Below are positions 9,610 to 18,812 of a DNA stretch of 64,000 bases, piece by piece. The stretch is taken from the NCBI GenBank assembly GCA_934454405.1, contig CAKSFN010000002.1, positions 1 through 64,000 on the forward strand. Reading direction: 5' to 3'. The stretch's first letter is position 1. The number at the start of each line of letters is the position of its first letter. A program made the translations under genes and the position numbers. The DNA comes from an uncultured Eubacteriales bacterium (lineage in GTDB: Bacteria > Bacillota > Clostridia > Oscillospirales > UBA644). The notes beneath the pieces were generated by a model. The model did not search any database. It saw nothing but the letters and a program-made list of their open reading frames with translations, and was not told the origin of the DNA.

Positions 9610-10276
9610 TGACCTTACTCCGAATTATATTTATAACCGCTTCGACGGACTGTTCAAAAGTCATATCGGAAGTGTCAAGCAGAACGGCGTCATCCGCTTT
9701 TTTGAGAGGCGCTGCCGCGCGCTCGGAATCCGCTTTGTCACGCGATACGACTTCTTTGAGAACCCTGTCGAATGTCTCAGGCGTTTCAAGCCCCTTCGCC
9801 ATAAGCTCCTTATGCCTTCTTCCCGCGCGGATCTCGACATTTGCAGTCAAAAATATCTTGACGTCTGCGTGGGGCAGTATAACCGTGCCGACATCTCTGC
9901 CGTCCATTATAACGTCGTTTTTCTCGGCGATCTCGCGCTGTAAATCAAGCAGAAAAGCTCTGACCTCGGGAACGGCGGAAACTCTCGACGCGGCGGCGGA
10001 TATCTCCTGCGTTCTTATCAGAGAAGAAACGTCTTCACCGTCGATAATTATATGCTGTTCGCCGTTGATATGAGACAGCGAAAGTTCCGTACCGGGAAGA
10101 ACCGAGATGATATTTTCGTCCGTAAAAGGCTTCCCCGTTCTAACGAATTTAAGACCTATCGCGCGGTAAATCGCTCCCGTATCGACATAAATATAGCCGA
10201 GTTTCGCCGCAACGGCTCTCGCAACGGTGCTTTTGCCCGCGCCTCCGGGACCGTCGATTGCAATGTTTATTCCCAT
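9602..10276 (-). CDS. cmk: Cytidylate kinase
   Basis: Phosphorylates CMP and dCMP to diphosphates for nucleic acid and phospholipid synthesis. The P-loop DGPGGAGKST lies at residues 7-16, and MDGRDVGTVILP is the conserved NMP-kinase segment. I take the ATG at 10276 (224 residues, MGINIAIDGPGG) because AAGGA stands about ten bases upstream; an in-frame extension to 10300 adds eight residues inside the upstream gene and is less likely. It overlaps the preceding flavoprotein gene by ten bases. Confidence 0.94.
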   Translation of the reverse strand: MGINIAIDGPGGAGKSTVARAVAAKLGYIYVDTGAIYRAIGLKFVRTGKPFTDENIISVLPGTELSLSHINGEQHIIIDGEDVSSLIRTQEISAAASRVSAVPEVRAFLLDLQREIAEKNDVIMDGRDVGTVILPHADVKIFLTANVEIRAGRRHKELMAKGLETPETFDRVLKEVVSRDKADSERAAAPLKKADDAVLLDTSDMTFEQSVEAVINIIRSKVNV

Positions 10277-11505
10277 TTTCCGATATCCTTTCCCGCGCAA
10301 TAGCCCGTGCTGAACGCAATTTGGAGATTAAAGCCTCCCGTATATGCGTCCACGTCGAGCACCTCGCCGCAGAAATACAAATTTTTAATTATTTTCGACC
10401 GCATATTCTTCGGCGAAACATCCTTAACGCTTACGCCGCCCGATGTAACTATCGCCTCCGAGATATCGCCGCATGACAAAACGGTAAAACGAAGATCTTT
10501 TAACAGCGAAAGCAGCCGCGCGCGTTCCCCCGCTGTTATTGAATTAATCTTTTTTTCGGGCGCGATACCGCTGAGTCCCACTATCACGGGGATCATCTTC
10601 GACGGAAGCAGCGCGGACAGCGAATTGGAGAAATTCCTGTTTATGTTTTTCGAAAAATCCGAGACTATTCTGGCGTCAAGTTTTTTTTCGTCAAGTGCGG
10701 GCTTCAAATCAATTGCGATAACGTCTCCGTTTTCGGCAACCGAACTCGCGCTTAAAATTTCGGGACCGCTCATCCCGTTTGAAGTAAAAAGCATTTCTCC
10801 GAAGCCTTCGTAAACGGTTTTCCCGTTCCTGATAAGTTTAACACCGACATTACGGAGCGAAAGCCCTTCAAGCTCTGCGCACAGCGCGCTTTCCTCCGCG
10901 ATTATCGGAACAAGAGCCGCTTTCGGAGTAATTATTTCGTGACCGCAGCCGCGGGCAAGCTCATAGCCCTTCCCGTCGGAACCCGTGAGAGGATAAGACA
11001 TACCGCCCGTTGCAATAACCGTATTATCCGCGAATATTTCTTCGCCGTCGGAAAGCCTTACTCCGAGCGCGCGTCCGTTTTCGACAAGGAGAGAATCAAC
11101 CTCACCCCTTGCGAATCGCACGCCGTTGCGGTCGCAGTACCTTTTCAGGGCGTCGCGTATATCGCGAGCGCTGTCCGAAACGGGAAAAACCCTGTTTCCC
11201 CTCTCGGTTTTAAGAGGAACCCCGAGCGATTCAAAAAACTGCTCGGTATCCTGCGCGGAAAACGCGGAATATGCACTGTACATAAACCTCGGATTTGTTA
11301 CGATGTTTGAGAAAAAGGTTTCGGCATCGCAATCATTTGTAACGTTACACCGCCCTTTGCCCGTTATCAGAAGCTTGCGTCCCGTTATTTTATTTTTTTC
11401 GATAACGAGAACACCGTTGCCGTTTTCCGCAGCCGCGCCAGCGCACATCATACCCGAAGCGCCCGCGCCGACGACAACGCAGTTAAAGTGTTGACTCAAA
11501 CTCAA
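10267..11505 (-). CDS. NAD(P)/FAD-dependent oxidoreductase (BaiN/HI0933 family)
   Basis: A 412-residue flavoprotein of the HI0933/YhiN/BaiN family. It starts with an FAD-binding Rossmann motif (VVVGAGASGMMCAGAA near 10), then KNKITGRKLLITGKGRCNVTND, and ends with the conserved YTGGFNLQIAFSTGYCAG. BaiN itself acts in bile-acid 7-dehydroxylation in Clostridium scindens, but most family members are uncharacterised housekeeping proteins. Its place at the head of a cmk-plsC-ispH operon is typical and argues against a bile-acid role. A clear promoter lies 24 bases upstream. Confidence 0.88.
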   Translation of the reverse strand: MSLSQHFNCVVVGAGASGMMCAGAAAENGNGVLVIEKNKITGRKLLITGKGRCNVTNDCDAETFFSNIVTNPRFMYSAYSAFSAQDTEQFFESLGVPLKTERGNRVFPVSDSARDIRDALKRYCDRNGVRFARGEVDSLLVENGRALGVRLSDGEEIFADNTVIATGGMSYPLTGSDGKGYELARGCGHEIITPKAALVPIIAEESALCAELEGLSLRNVGVKLIRNGKTVYEGFGEMLFTSNGMSGPEILSASSVAENGDVIAIDLKPALDEKKLDARIVSDFSKNINRNFSNSLSALLPSKMIPVIVGLSGIAPEKKINSITAGERARLLSLLKDLRFTVLSCGDISEAIVTSGGVSVKDVSPKNMRSKIIKNLYFCGEVLDVDAYTGGFNLQIAFSTGYCAGKDIGKWE

Positions 11506-11528
11506 ACGCTCCTCTCAGATGATATAAT

Positions 11529-11557
11529 ATTATACCATTTTTCAATACGAAAATCAA
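11529..11557 (-). promoter_or_regulatory. Promoter of the baiN-like/cmk/plsC/ispH-S1 operon
   Basis: TTGATT at 11557-11552 and TATAAT at 11534-11529 on the minus strand, 17-base spacer. The predicted transcript starts about ten bases before the GAGAGG ribosome binding site. Confidence 0.75.
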
Positions 11558-11597
11558 TAGTAAAAAATACCTGTTCAAACTCTTGTCATAACGCGGC

Positions 11598-13031
11598 TCA
11601 CAAAGAGTGCCTTTTGCCGACGATATTGACTTTAAGCAGATTTGTGGTTCCCGAAACGCCGAGCGGAACCCCTGCGGTTATCACAACAAGGTCTCCGTCG
11701 TCAACGTATCCCGCTTTTTTCGCGCCTTCGATCGCATCGGCAAAAAGCTCGTCCGTGTTCGCTTTTTCTTCAAGAATCAGAGGATATACGCCCCACGAAA
11801 GATTCATTTGACGGCAAACTTTTTTGCTCATGGTAAACGCGACGATCGGCGAAAGCGGACGGAATTTTGATATTTCACGCGCGGTTCTCCCCGATTTGGT
11901 AACGGTTACGATGGCTTTTGCGCCGAGGTCGTGCGCCGTGGTGCAGGTAGCGTGCGATATCGCGTTCGTAACATCGCTGCCCTTGTCCTGTATTCTCGTC
12001 GAAAAACGGTGAATATAATTGATATCGGATTCCGTTCTTTCAGCTATCCGCGCCATTGTTTTAACCGCCTCGACGGGATAAAGTCCGTTTGCGGTCTCTC
12101 CCGAGAGCATGATGGCAGAAGTGCCGTCATATATCGCGTTTGCAACGTCGGTCGCCTCGGCTCGCGTCGGACGGGGATTCTTTATCATTGAATCGAGCAT
12201 CTGCGTTGCGGTTATGACCTGCTTGCCCGCATTATAAACTTTTTTTATAAGGTCTTTCTGAATTACGGGAATCTCCTCAAGAGGAACTTCAACGCCGAGG
12301 TCACCTCTCGCGACCATAAGTCCGTCGGAAACGCGCAAAATCTCGTCGGCGTTGCGAACGCCCTCCATATTCTCGATTTTTGCGATAATTTTAATGTCGG
12401 TGTTTCCGAGCGACGCAAGATATTCCCTGATATCAAGCACGTCACGAGCGGAACGGACAAAGGAAGCCGCTATAAAATCAAATCCGACCTCCGCGCCGAA
12501 TTTTATATCGCTTTTGTCTTTTTCGCCGAGAAACGGGATTGTAAGACGAACATTCGGAACATTGATTCCCTTATTGTCCGAAACCCGTCCGCCGTTCAAA
12601 ACTCTGCAAAAAATATTGTTTCCGACAACATCCTCGACAGTCAGCTCGATAAGTCCGTCGTCGATGAGGATTACGGTTCCCTTTTTCACGTCGTTCGGAA
12701 GCCCCTTATACGTAACGGAACAATGTTCCTCCGTGCCGTCCACTTCGTCGGTTGTGAGAATAAACGACTGACCTTTTTTCAATTCCGCGCCGCCGTGAAG
12801 AAACTTTTTTACCCTGACTTCAGGTCCCTTCGTGTCAAGCATCGTCGCTACGGGTACGCCGAGCCGCTCTCTGACCTCGACAAATTCGTCAAATCTCTTT
12901 TTATGTTCCGCATGCGTCGCGTGCGAAAAATTAAAACGCGCGACGTTCATACCGCTTTTTATCAACTCTTCAACTATCTTCGGGTCGTTTGTCGCGGGCC
13001 CGAGAGTACAAACAATTTTTGTTTTTCTCAT
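11598..13031 (-). CDS. pyk: Pyruvate kinase
   Basis: Converts phosphoenolpyruvate and ADP to pyruvate and ATP in glycolysis. The 477-residue form begins at the ATG at 13031, nine bases after GGAGGT. Motifs are KIVCTLGPATNDP (4-16), MLDTKGPEVRV, KIENMEGV and the signature DGLMVARGDLGVE near 220. The C-terminal regulatory domain is present, but the extra PEP-utiliser domain of Bacillus-type enzymes is absent. It has its own promoter and is monocistronic. The longer reading to 13073 runs through the promoter and is rejected. Confidence 0.97.
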   Translation of the reverse strand: MRKTKIVCTLGPATNDPKIVEELIKSGMNVARFNFSHATHAEHKKRFDEFVEVRERLGVPVATMLDTKGPEVRVKKFLHGGAELKKGQSFILTTDEVDGTEEHCSVTYKGLPNDVKKGTVILIDDGLIELTVEDVVGNNIFCRVLNGGRVSDNKGINVPNVRLTIPFLGEKDKSDIKFGAEVGFDFIAASFVRSARDVLDIREYLASLGNTDIKIIAKIENMEGVRNADEILRVSDGLMVARGDLGVEVPLEEIPVIQKDLIKKVYNAGKQVITATQMLDSMIKNPRPTRAEATDVANAIYDGTSAIMLSGETANGLYPVEAVKTMARIAERTESDINYIHRFSTRIQDKGSDVTNAISHATCTTAHDLGAKAIVTVTKSGRTAREISKFRPLSPIVAFTMSKKVCRQMNLSWGVYPLILEEKANTDELFADAIEGAKKAGYVDDGDLVVITAGVPLGVSGTTNLLKVNIVGKRHSL

Positions 13032-13061
13032 CTTTTTTACCTCCAAATTATTCCATAATAC

Positions 13062-13090
13062 AGTATAGCACAAAAAAGAAGGATTGTAAA
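13062..13090 (-). promoter_or_regulatory. pyk promoter
   Basis: TTTACA at 13090-13085 and TATACT at 13067-13062 with a 17-base spacer; TGC directly before the -10 makes it an extended -10 promoter. No catabolite operator (cre) was recognised by eye. Confidence 0.7.
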
Positions 13091-13120
13091 TAAAATATGT
13101 GTAAAACTTCGGAAAGCAAT

Positions 13121-13148
13121 GAAAAGAGCGCTCCGAAGAACGCTCTTT
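13121..13148 (-). terminator. Probable terminator after the aldose-epimerase gene
   Basis: AAAGAGCG (13123-13130) pairs with CGCTCTTT (13141-13148), giving an eight-bp stem with a ten-base loop and a short T-rich tail (TTTTCATT) on the minus strand, four bases after the stop at 13152. The tail is weak. Confidence 0.55.
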
Positions 13149-13151
13149 AAG

Positions 13152-14042
13152 TCAAAATATTTCAATTTTGAAGCCGACGGTATATTCTTCTCTCGGATCA
13201 AGGCATATCATATCCCGTTTTTCTTCGAGAGGAAGCTTTTCATCTATAAACGCGGAATGTCCGTTCCACGGTTCAAGGCAGACGAACGGCGCGTCGCTTT
13301 TGTTCGTATGCCAAATACCGAGAAGTTCAAATCCGTCGAAATGCATACGAAGTCCGTTTTTGCCGCTTTTGCTCATAAGAGCAACGGTTTTTGCCGAATT
13401 TTTCAGGACGATCGCATCGTGGTCGAAAAGGTCGTGACGAAGTCTGAGACGTATGCCGTCTTCAAGCTCAAGCGGCTCGGCATCGCCCGTCAAAAAGCCC
13501 TCCTCGGTCAGCAGCAATCTTTGCGGAACCCGCGGTTCGGAAAATTCCAGAAAATAATCTTCAAACTTTTCGTCGGGATTAAGAGGAACTCTGAACCCGG
13601 GGTGCGAGCCCAAAGCGAAGATCATCTTTTCCGTTTCGGAAACGTTCCTGACGGTGTAAGTGACCCCGACCGTTTTGTTTTTCTGCAAATCATAACGCAC
13701 GAGAAACTCAAAATCGAACGGATACACCGCTTTTGTTTCCTCGTCGGAGCGAAGAGAAAACGTCATCGAGGTCTCGCTGTGCGCAACAAGCGAAAACTTT
13801 CTGTCACGGGCAAAGCCGTGTCTTGATTTCAACTCGTATTCCGCGCCGCGGTAAGTGTACCTTCCTCCGAGAATACGGCCGATAAACGGGAACAGATTCG
13901 GCGCGTGGCTCTTCCAATACCTTTCGTCGCCCGTCCAGACATATTCCTTGTTTTTCTGCGTCATATCGCAAATCGAAAGAAGTTCGGCGCCCTTCGGCTC
14001 AACAGCCATAATAAGGATGCCGTCGGTCATTGAATAATACAT
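13152..14042 (-). CDS. Aldose 1-epimerase family protein (LacX-like)
   Basis: A 296-residue galactose-mutarotase-like beta-sandwich protein. SRHGFARDRKF near 80, GSHPGFRVPL near 158 and the late segment CLEPWNGHSAF match the LacX/YeaD branch, which acts on sugar anomers or sugar phosphates. The exact substrate cannot be read from sequence. It follows galU by 11 bases and is probably co-transcribed with it, suggesting work on hexose or hexose-phosphate pools feeding UDP-glucose. Confidence 0.85.
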   Translation of the reverse strand: MYYSMTDGILIMAVEPKGAELLSICDMTQKNKEYVWTGDERYWKSHAPNLFPFIGRILGGRYTYRGAEYELKSRHGFARDRKFSLVAHSETSMTFSLRSDEETKAVYPFDFEFLVRYDLQKNKTVGVTYTVRNVSETEKMIFALGSHPGFRVPLNPDEKFEDYFLEFSEPRVPQRLLLTEEGFLTGDAEPLELEDGIRLRLRHDLFDHDAIVLKNSAKTVALMSKSGKNGLRMHFDGFELLGIWHTNKSDAPFVCLEPWNGHSAFIDEKLPLEEKRDMICLDPREEYTVGFKIEIF

Positions 14043-14053
14043 TTTTTTCTCCG

Positions 14054-14932
14054 TTAAAGCGTCTTTGCAATCTCTTTGAGATATTCTCTGAAATCGTCGC
14101 CTATTTCGGGGTGTTTAAGAGCGGTTTCAACCTGCGCCTGCATAACGCCGAGTTTATTTCCCATATCGTATCTCTTGCCGATGAAGTCAACGGCAACCAT
14201 TCTTTCGGTCTGTGCCACGGTCTTCATCGCGTCGGTCAGCTGCAGCTCATTGCCCGCGCCGAGAGGCGTCTTTTCGAGAACGGAATATATCCCGGGCGTC
14301 AGAACTAGCCTGCCGAGAATCGAATAATAAGAAAGAATCTGATCTTTCGTGGGTTTTTCTATCATATCGGAAACATAGTACCTGTTGTCTTCGATGTGGT
14401 CAACCGCGAGCGTGCAGTATCTCTGGATTGCCTCCTCCGAAACAGCCTGAACGCCGCAAACGCCTTTGCCGTATTTGTCATACGCGTCGCAGAGCTGCTT
14501 GACAACGGGATACTCATCGTTCATAATAACATCGTCGCCGTAGAGAACGGCAAAAGGGTCGTTTCCCGTAAATTCTCTTGCGTACATAAGTGCGCCGCCT
14601 GTGCCGTTCATAGTCTTCTGACGGACATAAACAATGTTCGCCATGTTGGAAATCTCATTTACGGTTTCGAGAAGTTTTGCTTTCTTCGCGCCGCCCGCTT
14701 TGAGTCTGTCTTCCAATTCGGGTGAACGGTCAAAATGATCTTCGATAAGCGTTTTGCCTCTCGAAATAACGATCATGATGTCCTCGATTCCGCTCTTGAC
14801 ACACTCTTCAACAAGATATTGAAGCGCCGGCTTGTCAACAATGGGAATGAGTTCTTTCGGAACCGACTTTGTCGCGGGAAGCATTCTCGTTCCGAGACCC
14901 GCGGCAAGAATGACTGCCTTTTTAACTTTCAT
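14054..14932 (-). CDS. galU: UTP-glucose-1-phosphate uridylyltransferase
   Basis: Makes UDP-glucose from UTP and glucose-1-phosphate for glycolipids and surface polysaccharide. The chosen ATG at 14932 (292 residues) gives the standard N-terminus MKVKKAVILAAGLGTRMLPA, and AAGGAAG lies about ten bases upstream. Other motifs are SVPKELIPIVDKPALQY and FAVLYGDDVI. The 11-residue in-frame extension to 14965 overlaps the leader and is not expected. It is first in a two-gene operon. Confidence 0.96.
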   Translation of the reverse strand: MKVKKAVILAAGLGTRMLPATKSVPKELIPIVDKPALQYLVEECVKSGIEDIMIVISRGKTLIEDHFDRSPELEDRLKAGGAKKAKLLETVNEISNMANIVYVRQKTMNGTGGALMYAREFTGNDPFAVLYGDDVIMNDEYPVVKQLCDAYDKYGKGVCGVQAVSEEAIQRYCTLAVDHIEDNRYYVSDMIEKPTKDQILSYYSILGRLVLTPGIYSVLEKTPLGAGNELQLTDAMKTVAQTERMVAVDFIGKRYDMGNKLGVMQAQVETALKHPEIGDDFREYLKEIAKTL

Positions 14933-14971
14933 ACAAAAAAACTTCCTTTCGGGAACAACTTTCAATTAGTT

Positions 14972-15000
14972 ATTTTAACATAGTTATAAATGAAAATCAA
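14972..15000 (-). promoter_or_regulatory. galU promoter
   Basis: TTGATT at 15000-14995 and TAAAAT at 14977-14972 on the minus strand, 17-base spacer. The -35 element touches the end of the upstream gene (stop at 15002). Confidence 0.65.
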
Positions 15001-15001
15001 G

Positions 15002-15637
15002 TTATTTGAAAACAGTTCCGTCTTTTTTAAAAAATGCGACTCTTTTAACCGTTATCGGGAAAGGTTTTCCGTCCCCGAACTCCGAAAACGCTTTCAACAA
15101 TAAATTCACGCCGACATTGTTTTCGCTGTTGCACGGGAGATTTATGACAAACAAGGCGTCATTACCATTGTTTGTTCTTGACTTAACCGTCATACCGTCG
15201 CTGATACACACGGTCTTCATTCCGCCCTTTTTCGCTTTTTTTTCAATCTCTATCCTGTCCTGCGAAATGAATTTTTCAAACTCCGGAACATATTCGTTCG
15301 GGATAAAAAGCTCGTAATCGGCGCTGTCGATGAGATTGAGCTTTTCACCGTCCTCGTAAGCGTCGATTATTCGAATATCGGACGGAACGGCAAGAGACAT
15401 TCTGTGTTTTATATCTTCGCCGCTCATCGGTTCGTCTGTTTTGATGTCAATTATCTCGCTTTCGCTCAGCACGCCGAGCGAAAGCGGCGGCGAAAAAACC
15501 ATATACGGGTGCGGATTGAAGCCCTGCGTGTGGCTGACGGGAATACCGGCGCGGCTGAAAATCCGCGTAAAACAGCGCACGAGGTCAAGGTGTGATATAA
15601 ACCGCGCGTTCGCTTCTTTCGTAAAAACTATTCTCAC
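15002..15637 (-). CDS. TIGR03936 family radical SAM-associated protein (DUF2344)
   Basis: A 211-residue protein of the TIGR03936/DUF2344 family, often fused to or next to the TIGR03960 radical SAM protein, as here. The motif GFNPHPYMVFSPPLSLGV near 48-65 is diagnostic. I place the start at GTG 15637 because it overlaps the upstream stop as GTGA, with AAGGAG about ten bases before; the longer reading to 15733 would overlap the upstream gene by 100 bases. The pair is linked to tRNA or ribosome modification in the literature, but the reaction is not firmly established. Confidence 0.88.
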   Translation of the reverse strand: MRIVFTKEANARFISHLDLVRCFTRIFSRAGIPVSHTQGFNPHPYMVFSPPLSLGVLSESEIIDIKTDEPMSGEDIKHRMSLAVPSDIRIIDAYEDGEKLNLIDSADYELFIPNEYVPEFEKFISQDRIEIEKKAKKGGMKTVCISDGMTVKSRTNNGNDALFVINLPCNSENNVGVNLLLKAFSEFGDGKPFPITVKRVAFFKKDGTVFK

Positions 15638-17418
15638 GGACAAACGTCTCCTTTGCAGTATTTCGTAATTCCGCAACCCGCGCATTTTTCCTTGCAGTTC
15701 GGCGTTGTTTCCGCGCGATACGCCTTTTCGCACTCATTTTGAAGAAATTTCTTCGATACGCCGCAGTTGATGACGTCCCACGGGAGAGGCTCGTCAAAAC
15801 CGCGCTTTCTGTTGCAGTATTCCGCGGCGGTAAGCCCTTCTTCCCCGATGGCTTTCATCCATTCGTCAAACTTGAAATGCTCATTCCAACCGTCAAGCTG
15901 ACAACCGCGTTTATATGCGTTGTATATAACTTTTCCGAGCCGTCTGTCGCCCCTTGCGAAAACGCCTTCGAGAACAGATGTTTTTCCGTCGTGATAATTA
16001 ACTTTGATATGCTTGTTTCTGCCGACGGTCTCAATAAGCAATTTCTGGCGTCGGTCTATCTCGTCAAGCGTAATCTGCGGTTCCCATTGGAACGGCGTGA
16101 AAGGCTTCGGAACAAAAGTCGAAAGACTTATCGTGATAAAAAGCCCTCTGACGCGATTTATCGGCAGAGAATAGTACAGATCAACGATTCTCTGCGCCGT
16201 GTATGCGATACCTTTAATATCATCGTCCGTTTCGGTCGGAAGCCCTATCATAAAATACAGTTTAACGGCGCTTGAACCGCCTTCGAACGCGATGCGGCAG
16301 GTGTTCATTATTTCCTCTTCCGTCACATTTTTGTTTATAACGTCACGGAGCCGCTGCGTTCCCGCTTCGGGAGCAAACGTCAATCCGCTTTTGCGGACGG
16401 ACTGCATTTTTTCGAGCAAATCCTTCGTAAAATTATCAACGCGCAGCGACGGCAGAGAAATATCGATATGCTGCGGTACGCAGTATGTTAAAAGACTGTT
16501 TGCAAGCTCGTCAAGTCTTTCGAAATCGCTCGTCGAAAGCGATGTGAGGCTGATTTCGTCGTATCCCGTCGCTTTTATCAGTTTTTTCGCCGTTTCGACA
16601 AGCAGCTCGGGCGAACGCTGCCTGAACGGACGGTAGATCATTCCAGCCTGACAGAACCTGCATCCGCGAATACAGCCTCTCATTATTTCAAGCACCACGC
16701 GGTCGTGTACTATTTCCGCATAAGGCACGACCATTTTATCGGGAATGTAACACTTGTTGATATCTTTGATTATCCGCCTGTTGACCTGCTGTCCTTCTTT
16801 ATGGTATTTCGGAACATACATACAGTCAATTTCCGTCGCGCGGCGCAAAAACTCTTCCCTGTCCTTACCGCAATGTCTGTATATATCAAAGAGCGGATAA
16901 TAATCCTCTTCTCCGTCGCCGATAAAGAATATATCGACAAAATCCGCAAGAGGTTCGGGATTGCACGCGCACGGACCTCCGCATATAACGATGGGGTCAC
17001 CCTGTTTTCTGTCCTTTGCGAATATCGGAATATCCGCAAGATCCAGCATTGCGACTATATTTGTATAGCTAAGCTCGTATTGAAGCGTAAAACCGACGAA
17101 ATCGTCGTTTTTTATCGGTTCATGGCTTTCGAGACCGAAAAGCGGTATACCGTTTTCTCGCATCAGCTGCTGCATGTCCGTATTCGGCATAAAAACGCGT
17201 TCGCACCAAACATCGGGCATAGTGTCGTTCATCATATGATAAAGTATTTTCATACCGAGATGCGACATTCCGACGTCGTACATATCGGGAAAGCAGAACG
17301 CAAAACGAATGTTGACGGCGTTTTTATCCTTTACAACGCTGCCGTATTCCCCTCCGACATACCACGACGGCTTCTGAACTTCCGCAAGCCGCGTGTCGAT
17401 AAACTCTTCTATATTCAT
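15634..17418 (-). CDS. TIGR03960 family B12-binding/radical SAM protein
   Basis: A 594-residue protein. The N-terminal half is a B12-binding-like domain (FPDMYDVGMSHLGMKILYH near 43-61). It is followed by a radical SAM core whose cluster motif CIRGCRFCQAG (near 255) has the CX3CX2C spacing, and a C-terminal segment CGCGITKYCKGDVCP-like with several cysteines (ENCEKA, CKEKCAGCGITKYC). It overlaps the TIGR03936 gene by four bases, so the two products are likely stoichiometric partners. Its own promoter lies just upstream. Confidence 0.9.
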   Translation of the reverse strand: MNIEEFIDTRLAEVQKPSWYVGGEYGSVVKDKNAVNIRFAFCFPDMYDVGMSHLGMKILYHMMNDTMPDVWCERVFMPNTDMQQLMRENGIPLFGLESHEPIKNDDFVGFTLQYELSYTNIVAMLDLADIPIFAKDRKQGDPIVICGGPCACNPEPLADFVDIFFIGDGEEDYYPLFDIYRHCGKDREEFLRRATEIDCMYVPKYHKEGQQVNRRIIKDINKCYIPDKMVVPYAEIVHDRVVLEIMRGCIRGCRFCQAGMIYRPFRQRSPELLVETAKKLIKATGYDEISLTSLSTSDFERLDELANSLLTYCVPQHIDISLPSLRVDNFTKDLLEKMQSVRKSGLTFAPEAGTQRLRDVINKNVTEEEIMNTCRIAFEGGSSAVKLYFMIGLPTETDDDIKGIAYTAQRIVDLYYSLPINRVRGLFITISLSTFVPKPFTPFQWEPQITLDEIDRRQKLLIETVGRNKHIKVNYHDGKTSVLEGVFARGDRRLGKVIYNAYKRGCQLDGWNEHFKFDEWMKAIGEEGLTAAEYCNRKRGFDEPLPWDVINCGVSKKFLQNECEKAYRAETTPNCKEKCAGCGITKYCKGDVCP

Positions 17419-17448
17419 ATTTCGGTTCCTTTCGATTTTATCCTTTAT

Positions 17449-17477
17449 ATTTTACTACATATCGAAAGGGATTTCAA
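17449..17477 (-). promoter_or_regulatory. Promoter of the TIGR03960/TIGR03936 operon
   Basis: TTGAAA at 17477-17472 and TAAAAT at 17454-17449 on the minus strand, 17-base spacer, about 30 bases before the ATG. Confidence 0.65.
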
Positions 17478-17486
17478 GGGCTTTTT

Positions 17487-18107
17487 TCAAATTTCTCTTT
17501 TTAGCGCGATGTATGAAAACAAATATATGCAAATCAGAAGCAAAGAAAAGTTATAACCCGTTTTTATAATCAGAAAAACGGAGGCGGCGGTCAATGGGAC
17601 GAGAAACACAAGCGAAACGGCCGTCGTCGCCTGTTGCGCGCGTCCGGGCGATGTGCTTTTAAGCAGAAGAAAATAAAGAGCGCGTCCGCCGTCAAGCGGT
17701 ATGACTGGAATCATATTAACCGCGGCAAAAGCAAAATTGCACGCCGCAAAAAAGTCGAGCCCGACAAGGTTTTCGACGCCTCCGAAAAGCAAAGAAACGG
17801 TGCCTGCCGCAATATTTGCAATAATTCCCGCAAGCGATGCAAAAACCTCTTTTTCGCACGAAACATCGGTTGCGGAACAAAGGCTGACGCTTATCCCGAA
17901 AGGCATAAGCCGAAGTTTTTTTACACGCTCTCCGTATGACAGAAAAACGACTATATGAGCAACTTCATGTATTACCGCCGCTGCAAAAACGAAAAGAACG
18001 CCGTCGCCTTTTCCGCAGAAAGCCAGAAAGCCCCAAACAAGAGGCAGCGCCGGATGAATCGAAAACTTATTCCCCGTTGAACGTAAAGTAGACTTCGGGA
18101 TCGACAT
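17487..18107 (-). CDS. Site-2-protease family M50 metallopeptidase (SpoIVFB-like)
   Basis: A 206-residue multi-pass membrane protease. The zinc motif HEVAH sits at 47-51 inside the second hydrophobic helix, and MIPVIPLDGG at 132-141 supplies the third ligand Asp139 with Asn131 nearby. These positions match Bacillus SpoIVFB (His43/His47/Asp137) well. The start ATG at 18107 lies inside the end of the upstream M23 gene, overlapping by 41 bases; GGAGAA six bases before it supports this choice, and no later in-frame start keeps the first helix. Function as an intramembrane protease is inferred; its substrate is unknown. Confidence 0.82.
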   Translation of the reverse strand: MSIPKSTLRSTGNKFSIHPALPLVWGFLAFCGKGDGVLFVFAAAVIHEVAHIVVFLSYGERVKKLRLMPFGISVSLCSATDVSCEKEVFASLAGIIANIAAGTVSLLFGGVENLVGLDFFAACNFAFAAVNMIPVIPLDGGRALYFLLLKSTSPGRAQQATTAVSLVFLVPLTAASVFLIIKTGYNFSLLLICIYLFSYIALKREI

Positions 18108-18777
18108 ATCTTTCTCCGTATTCAATCTGAAAATGCAGGTGCGCACCCGTGACGTTTCCGGTATGTCCCGAAAGCGCGATCACCTGTCCGCGCTCAACGC
18201 GCTCACCCTCTTTTACAAGAGCCTGCATCAAGTGACCGTAATATGTAACAAACCCGTTCGGATGTTCTATTCTGACGTAGTTTCCGCCGATATCGTTAAA
18301 CCCCGTTTCCTTAACCGTTCCCGAAAGAGCGCATTTCACCTCTGTTCCGTCCGCCGCCTTTATATCCACCCCGCGATGAAGCACAACCTCCGCGTCGTTA
18401 AACGGATTGCTTCTGTAACCGAACCCCGAATTCAATGTTGAATTGACGGGAAGACAGGCATCGGCAAAGGGACCGTCCGGCTTACTGATTTCTTCAGGGT
18501 TTTCTACCTGCGCCATGACCTGCAAAACGCTTTCGTCAATTTTTTGCTTTCCCCCGTTCATACCGCCGGAAAGCATTGCGAAAACCGCTTTTAATCCGTT
18601 TCCCTGCTCGGAGCTTCCGTTTTTTACGGTTTCAATACCGTATTTCTGCACCCGTACAGCGGCAAAAGCGCAAATTCCGAGAGCTGCGATAAGCGCGAAA
18701 AATGACAGAGTTCGCCTGCCGCTCCGTCTGCATTTCAATTCCGTTTTTCTCACAGCGAGATCCGTCGTTTGTGACAT
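18067..18777 (-). CDS. Membrane-anchored M23/LytM domain protein (SpoIVFA-like)
   Basis: A 236-residue protein with a basic N-terminus, one membrane helix (LSFFALIAALGICAFAAV, residues 24-41), a linker, and a LytM domain (GFGYRSNPF, LHRGVDIKA, HLHFQIEYG). The metal-binding set is nearly complete: His in LHRGVD, Asp in VDIKA and the HLHF histidine; YGHL supplies another. The gene overlaps the M50 protease gene by 41 bases. SpoIVFA, the regulator of SpoIVFB, has the same layout, so a paired role is likely; it may also act as a cell-wall hydrolase. Confidence 0.8.
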   Translation of the reverse strand: MSQTTDLAVRKTELKCRRSGRRTLSFFALIAALGICAFAAVRVQKYGIETVKNGSSEQGNGLKAVFAMLSGGMNGGKQKIDESVLQVMAQVENPEEISKPDGPFADACLPVNSTLNSGFGYRSNPFNDAEVVLHRGVDIKAADGTEVKCALSGTVKETGFNDIGGNYVRIEHPNGFVTYYGHLMQALVKEGERVERGQVIALSGHTGNVTGAHLHFQIEYGERYVDPEVYFTFNGE

Positions 18778-18812
18778 TATACCACCTCATTAAATTTTAG
18801 TTGAGACAGGCT

